DNA of 64,000 bases from Rhizobiaceae bacterium. Its GTDB lineage: Bacteria > Pseudomonadota > Alphaproteobacteria > Rhizobiales > Rhizobiaceae. Below are positions 60,761 to 64,000 of the stretch, one piece after another. The notes beneath the pieces were generated by a model that worked only from the letters and a program-made list of their open reading frames with translations, searched no databases and had not been told where the DNA came from. The DNA is taken from NCBI GenBank assembly GCA_016742175.1, contig JACVCH010000004.1, forward strand, positions 248,001 to 312,000, given 5' to 3'. A program made the position numbers and the translations under genes. Every line of letters begins with the position of its first letter. Position 1 is the stretch's first letter.

Positions 60761-62776
60761 CTAACGCAGCGTGATCCGCGGGCGGCCGGTCGCAACCGCG
60801 CGCAGGCTCGCCTCGATGAACGCGCGCTGGCCTTCGATCGACGCGGTGCGCAGATCGGTCGCGACGTCGATCTCGACATCGTCGCTGCCTGCCCGCCGCG
60901 CCGCCTCGCGCGCAAGGTCACGCAGATGCGCGCGTGCGATGCGAAGCGCGTCATCCTCGGAGCAGTGGTCCGAGATCGTCTCGCCCGCGCTGACGCGGAA
61001 AATGCCCTCCACCGGCTGGGTGACGACCGCTTCGGCGCTGACGCGCACTTGGCCCACCACCGCACCGATGGCGTTCGCCACGTCGGCATCCGCCGGCACC
61101 ACGCAGCCCTGCCCGACCAGCCCCGGCAGGCCGCAATAGTGCAGCCCCGCCGATGCGCCGAGGCCGATCACTTGGCGGTCGAGGCCGACCGCGAACCTTG
61201 CGATGCCGGCCTTGCCGTCGAGCGCGCGCTGGACCAGCGGCCCGGCGACGATCGCCGCGCCGTCGAGCCCGTCATCGGCGAGCGCCGCCTCCAGCATCAG
61301 TTCGGCCGAGCGCCGCGTGACAGCATCGAGCACGCGCTGCGAAATCTCCGCCGCGCCCGCCGCGATCGGCTGCCCGCGCCCGTCGCGCCGCCGGGCCACG
61401 AGTTCCGCGCCGAGCCGCGCCGCGCGTTCGTCCCAGTTGCCTTGCCGCCCGAGCACATGGGCGGCGTCGGAGGGGGTGAAACCGCACAGATGAACGAGAC
61501 CGCGCGCGACGAGGCGCTGCAGCGTGGCGGATTGCGCGGTCGAGGTCAGCAACTGGTCGAGCGGCAACGGCGTCGCCGTCACCTTCTCGTATAGCCGCGC
61601 CTCGGCCATCGACAACCCGGCCGCCAAGCGTTCCGGAACGCCGGTCCGCACCGCAAATCGGCCGTCCAGCCGCCCCGGATTGGCGGCACGGAGCTGGCGC
61701 TCCAGCGTCTCGGCGATTGCGCCGCCGTGCTGGTGGGCGGCGAGCGAGAGCGGCACGAGCCGGCGCGGCCCGAGCAGGATCGCCGGATCGAGCCCCCCAT
61801 CGGCGACCGTCACTTCCGAATCGCCGCCGAGCCCGAAGGTGCGCATCGCCACCGCCTCGACCATGGTCCGAAACCCGCCCACCGTCGCCCCGTCCGGGTC
61901 GAGCCGCGGGACACCTTTGTCGAGGATCGCGATGTCGGTGGTCGTACCTCCGATGTCGGAAACCACCGCGTCATCGAGCCCGGTCAGGTGTCGCGCGCCG
62001 ACGATGCTTGCGGCCGGTCCCGACAGGATCGTCTCGATTGGCCGCTCACGCGCGAAGCGGGCGGACACCAGCGCGCCGTCACCGCGCACGACCATCAGCG
62101 GGGCCTCGATGCCGCGGGTTTCGAGGAACCCTTCGGTGGCGGCGACGAGGCGGTCGATCATCGAGATCAGCCGGGCGTTGAGCAGCGTCGTCAGGGCGCG
62201 GCGGGGGCCGCCGAGTTTGGAGGAGAGTTCGTGAGATGTCGTTACGGGCAGTCCCGTACATTCCCGGATCAGGTCGCGAGCCAGTATCTCATGCTTCGGA
62301 TTGCGGGTGGAAAAGTAGCCGCAGGCGGCGAAGCCGGAGACGCTCGTCGCCAGTTCCGGCAGGGCTTCTTCCAACGCGGCAAGGTCGAGCTTGGTCTCAT
62401 TGCCGTGGACGTCGTGGCCGCCGGGGACGAAAACCACCGGATCGGAGCCGAGGGCGGTTTTGAGGCCGTCCTTGTCGAGATCGGTTTCGGAAAAGCCGAT
62501 CATCACCAGGGCGACCCGTCCGCCCTGCCCTTCGACGAGGGCGTTGGTGGCGAGGGTGGTGGACATCGACACAAGGCGGATCGCGCCGGGCGCGATGCAC
62601 GCCAGCGCGATGACGCGGTCGGCGGCTTCGGCGATGCCGACGGCGAGGTCGTGCCGAGTCGTCAGCGCCTTCGCCTTGGCGACGACGCCGCGCTCCTCCG
62701 AAAAGAGCACGGCGTCGGTATAGGTGCCGCCCGTATCGAAACCCAGATAGAGCGGCGCGTCGTCAGATCCGGCCAT
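60761..62776 (-). CDS. Hydantoinase/oxoprolinase family protein (HyuA-like)
   Basis: A 671-residue ASKHA-superfamily ATPase. N-terminal 'GFDTGGTYTDAVLFS' and central 'SDIGGTTTDIAIL' are the two phosphate-binding loops. It matches the HyuA or N-terminal oxoprolinase/N-methylhydantoinase subunit (Hydant_A). The usual partner hyuB (Hydantoinase_B) is not adjacent in this window, so the substrate is uncertain. It follows the DUF1236 gene on the same strand and precedes glcB. Confidence 0.88.
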   Translation of the reverse strand: MAGSDDAPLYLGFDTGGTYTDAVLFSEERGVVAKAKALTTRHDLAVGIAEAADRVIALACIAPGAIRLVSMSTTLATNALVEGQGGRVALVMIGFSETDLDKDGLKTALGSDPVVFVPGGHDVHGNETKLDLAALEEALPELATSVSGFAACGYFSTRNPKHEILARDLIRECTGLPVTTSHELSSKLGGPRRALTTLLNARLISMIDRLVAATEGFLETRGIEAPLMVVRGDGALVSARFARERPIETILSGPAASIVGARHLTGLDDAVVSDIGGTTTDIAILDKGVPRLDPDGATVGGFRTMVEAVAMRTFGLGGDSEVTVADGGLDPAILLGPRRLVPLSLAAHQHGGAIAETLERQLRAANPGRLDGRFAVRTGVPERLAAGLSMAEARLYEKVTATPLPLDQLLTSTAQSATLQRLVARGLVHLCGFTPSDAAHVLGRQGNWDERAARLGAELVARRRDGRGQPIAAGAAEISQRVLDAVTRRSAELMLEAALADDGLDGAAIVAGPLVQRALDGKAGIARFAVGLDRQVIGLGASAGLHYCGLPGLVGQGCVVPADADVANAIGAVVGQVRVSAEAVVTQPVEGIFRVSAGETISDHCSEDDALRIARAHLRDLAREAARRAGSDDVEIDVATDLRTASIEGQRAFIEASLRAVATGRPRITLR

Positions 62777-62835
62777 GGAGATCGCCCGTTGAAGACGATC
62801 TCCTTAACGCGGCCGGTTCGGCCAGGAAAGGCCGT

Positions 62836-63450
62836 TTACTCGACCCAGATGACCTCGCGCGAGCCGCGCTCGACGACGACCGGGCCGGTGTCGGTGTAGA
62901 CGTAGCCGTAATACGGGTCTTCCGGCACCTCGATGATCTGGACGTCGGCCGGCAGGATCGCGCCGGTGGTGACGCCGCCGTCGATGACGACCGGATCGGC
63001 CGGGTTCTCGGTGATGTAGGTCACGGTGCGCTCCGGCACGACGTAGCCGGGCGAATAGACGACCTCGCGGCTCTCGTACTCGACCAGGACCGGGCGGCCG
63101 TTGACGTAGATGTACCCATATTCCGGGCTGTCGGGCACCTGCACGACCTCGACCTCGGCCGGGATCACCGCGCCGGCCGCGATCTCGCCTTCATAGGTGA
63201 CGGTCGGGACCGGATTGTCGACGACATAGCCGACGACCTCGTCCGGAACGGCGGTTTCCGCGCCGATCACGGCACCGGCGAAACCGCCGACGATCGCGCC
63301 GATCGGGCCGCCGACGACGGCGCCGGCAACGGCACCCGTCGTGCCGCCGGCCGTCGCGCCGAAGCCGCGGGCCTCGTCATTGGTCTGGGCGTGCGCGGCA
63401 CCGGCCGAAAGGGCGGCGATGGCGGCGGTCGCAAGAAGGAACTTACGCAT
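62836..63450 (-). CDS. Secreted DUF1236 protein with two repeats
   Basis: A 204-residue protein with a clear signal peptide (MRKFLLATAAIAALSAGAAHAQ, cleavage after AHA). A Gly/Ala-rich glycine-zipper-like stretch (about 30-70, GGTTGAVAGAVVGGPIGAIVGG-type) is followed by two copies of a DUF1236-type unit (about 85-140 and 150-204), each with PAEV or PADV, EYGYIYVNG/YYGYVYTD and VEYESREVVY/VERGSREVIW. ATG 63450 has an AAGGAGTACC site. Rhizobial DUF1236 proteins are abundant, of unknown role. It is probably periplasmic or membrane-inserting via the zipper. Confidence 0.9.
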   Translation of the reverse strand: MRKFLLATAAIAALSAGAAHAQTNDEARGFGATAGGTTGAVAGAVVGGPIGAIVGGFAGAVIGAETAVPDEVVGYVVDNPVPTVTYEGEIAAGAVIPAEVEVVQVPDSPEYGYIYVNGRPVLVEYESREVVYSPGYVVPERTVTYITENPADPVVIDGGVTTGAILPADVQIIEVPEDPYYGYVYTDTGPVVVERGSREVIWVE

Positions 63451-63611
63451 GGTGGGTACTCCTTTGATGGTGGCGCGATCCCCTTCTCCAAGGCGTCCGC
63501 GCCGCAAACGTTCAGTGACGTCCCTCGGCCTCAAAAATGCGCGAGGGCGAGGTGCGTTCCCCTCAAACGACATCACGGAACGTAACAGGCACGCCGCGGA
63601 GCGAGACCGGA

Positions 63612-63794
63612 TCACCCGTCGAGCATCTCGCGCTGGTCCTGCGTCAAAGGCCGGATCCCGGGCTCGACGGGTGCCGGCGCTGTGGGCGCTACAAGCGCCG
63701 CCGGCGCGACCGTCGCAGCGGGAACGGGCGGCGGGCCGGCATCGAAGGTCGAGCAGGCGGGAAGGGCGAGGAGGACAAGGAGCCGGATGCGCAT
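63612..63794 (-). CDS. Small predicted lipoprotein
   Basis: A 60-residue protein with a basic start and a hydrophobic core ending in a lipobox (LALPAC, Cys13). The mature part is Pro/Ala/Val-rich (about 35 residues) and ends 'PLTQDQREMLDG'. ATG 63794 has a weak GCAGGG site. I do not recognise a family; the gene is supported by the lipobox and codon use. Confidence 0.55.
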   Translation of the reverse strand: MRIRLLVLLALPACSTFDAGPPPVPAATVAPAALVAPTAPAPVEPGIRPLTQDQREMLDG

Positions 63795-63881
63795 CGGCCA
63801 GCCCTGCCCTGCGATCGTGGCGCAGTTGGGGTGGCGCGCCGCGCGCATCGAAATCGCTCCTTTCCTCATCGCCTCTCCTCG

Positions 63882-64000
63882 TCACCACGGCACTTCGCTG
63901 CGCCATTTGCCAGGGTTCCTCACGTGGTTCAACATGCGCACCTCTTCGGCCCGTTCGGGCGTGTCGCAGCAGGGCGGGAAAATGCGACCCGTATGGGCCA
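63882..64000 (-). CDS. Possible C-terminal part of a gene (truncated by window edge)
   Basis: On the minus strand a frame of 38 codons runs in from the right edge and stops with TGA at 63882-63884. The residues include PPCCDTPERAEEVRMLNHV and end WRSEVPW, which reads like a real protein tail. Third positions are mostly G or C. I do not recognise the family. Confidence 0.35.
   Translation of the reverse strand, partial: AHTGRIFPPCCDTPERAEEVRMLNHVRNPGKWRSEVPW

Noticed and set aside
58404-60764. Long open frame antisense to malate synthase G
   Set aside because: Begins inside the palindromic repeat and mirrors glcB; no domain recognised.
63451-63906. Upstream extension of the DUF1236 frame to 63906
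   Set aside because: The extension contains no signal and the ATG at 63450 has a strong ribosome site directly before a clear signal peptide.

Overview
The window looks like a chromosomal segment of a high-GC alphaproteobacterium of the order Hyphomicrobiales (Rhizobiales), probably a Mesorhizobium/Phyllobacteriaceae-like organism. The signs are the irr/fabA-fabB-fabI block, the metK-HTH(PraR/PhrR type)-lnt-corC-ybeY-phoH-miaB order, a Tad/Cpa pilus locus, DUF1236 and DUF1127 proteins, HWE-type kinases, and strong G/C preference at third codon positions. The genus is an inference. I see no rRNA, tRNA, CRISPR array, insertion sequence or prophage; it is mostly core genome.

Layout. 1-4.4 kb: a truncated HIT-family gene, the signal recognition particle RNA (ffs) with its own promoter, then dnaX-ybaB, a SleB-like lipoprotein hydrolase and recR. 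4.4-8.5 kb: an MltB-type lytic transglycosylase whose signal peptide carries an in-frame palindromic repeat, a double-Kazal lipoprotein, a luciferase-like monooxygenase and an AI-2E-family permease. 8.6-19 kb: a Tad (Flp-type) pilus locus in two divergent arms, cpaA-cpaB-C-D-E-F-tadB-tadC leftward and a pilus-N-domain protein plus two TadE-like minor pseudopilins rightward; no Flp pilin gene is visible. 19-22.5 kb: deoB-mutM, an enoyl-CoA hydratase and rpsT. 22.4-28 kb: a long dnaA upstream region with a DnaA box and several GANTC sites, then dnaA, dnaN, recF and a MoeB/ThiF-family gene.

28-35.6 kb: a hydroxyacid dehydrogenase, an SH3 periplasmic protein, irr divergent from the unsaturated fatty acid genes fabA-fabB-fabI, a GGDEF-EAL protein with a degenerate GGDEF motif, and an RsmC-like methyltransferase. 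35.6-47.6 kb, all leftward: rimP-nusA-ylxR-infB-rbfA-truB, an HWE sensor kinase, then rpsO-pnp, that is, the classical translation/transcription operon interrupted by a sensor kinase. A good promoter and a terminator-like hairpin lie in the rimP leader. 47.7-58.2 kb: a 53-residue DUF1127-like gene, then leftward tsaB-rimI-plsC-miaB-phoH-ybeY-corC-lnt, an HTH regulator, metK and trmB. 58.3-64 kb: a second copy of the palindromic repeat, malate synthase G, a lone hydantoinase/oxoprolinase subunit, a DUF1236 protein with two repeats, a small lipoprotein and a possible truncated gene at the right edge.

I did not find a clearly new multi-gene system. The most unusual items are the in-frame palindrome in the transglycosylase leader and its second copy, the double-Kazal lipoprotein, the sensor kinase inside the truB-rpsO interval, and the rimP leader hairpin. 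Start codons were chosen from ribosome binding sites and family alignments from memory; several genes appear to start with TTG.
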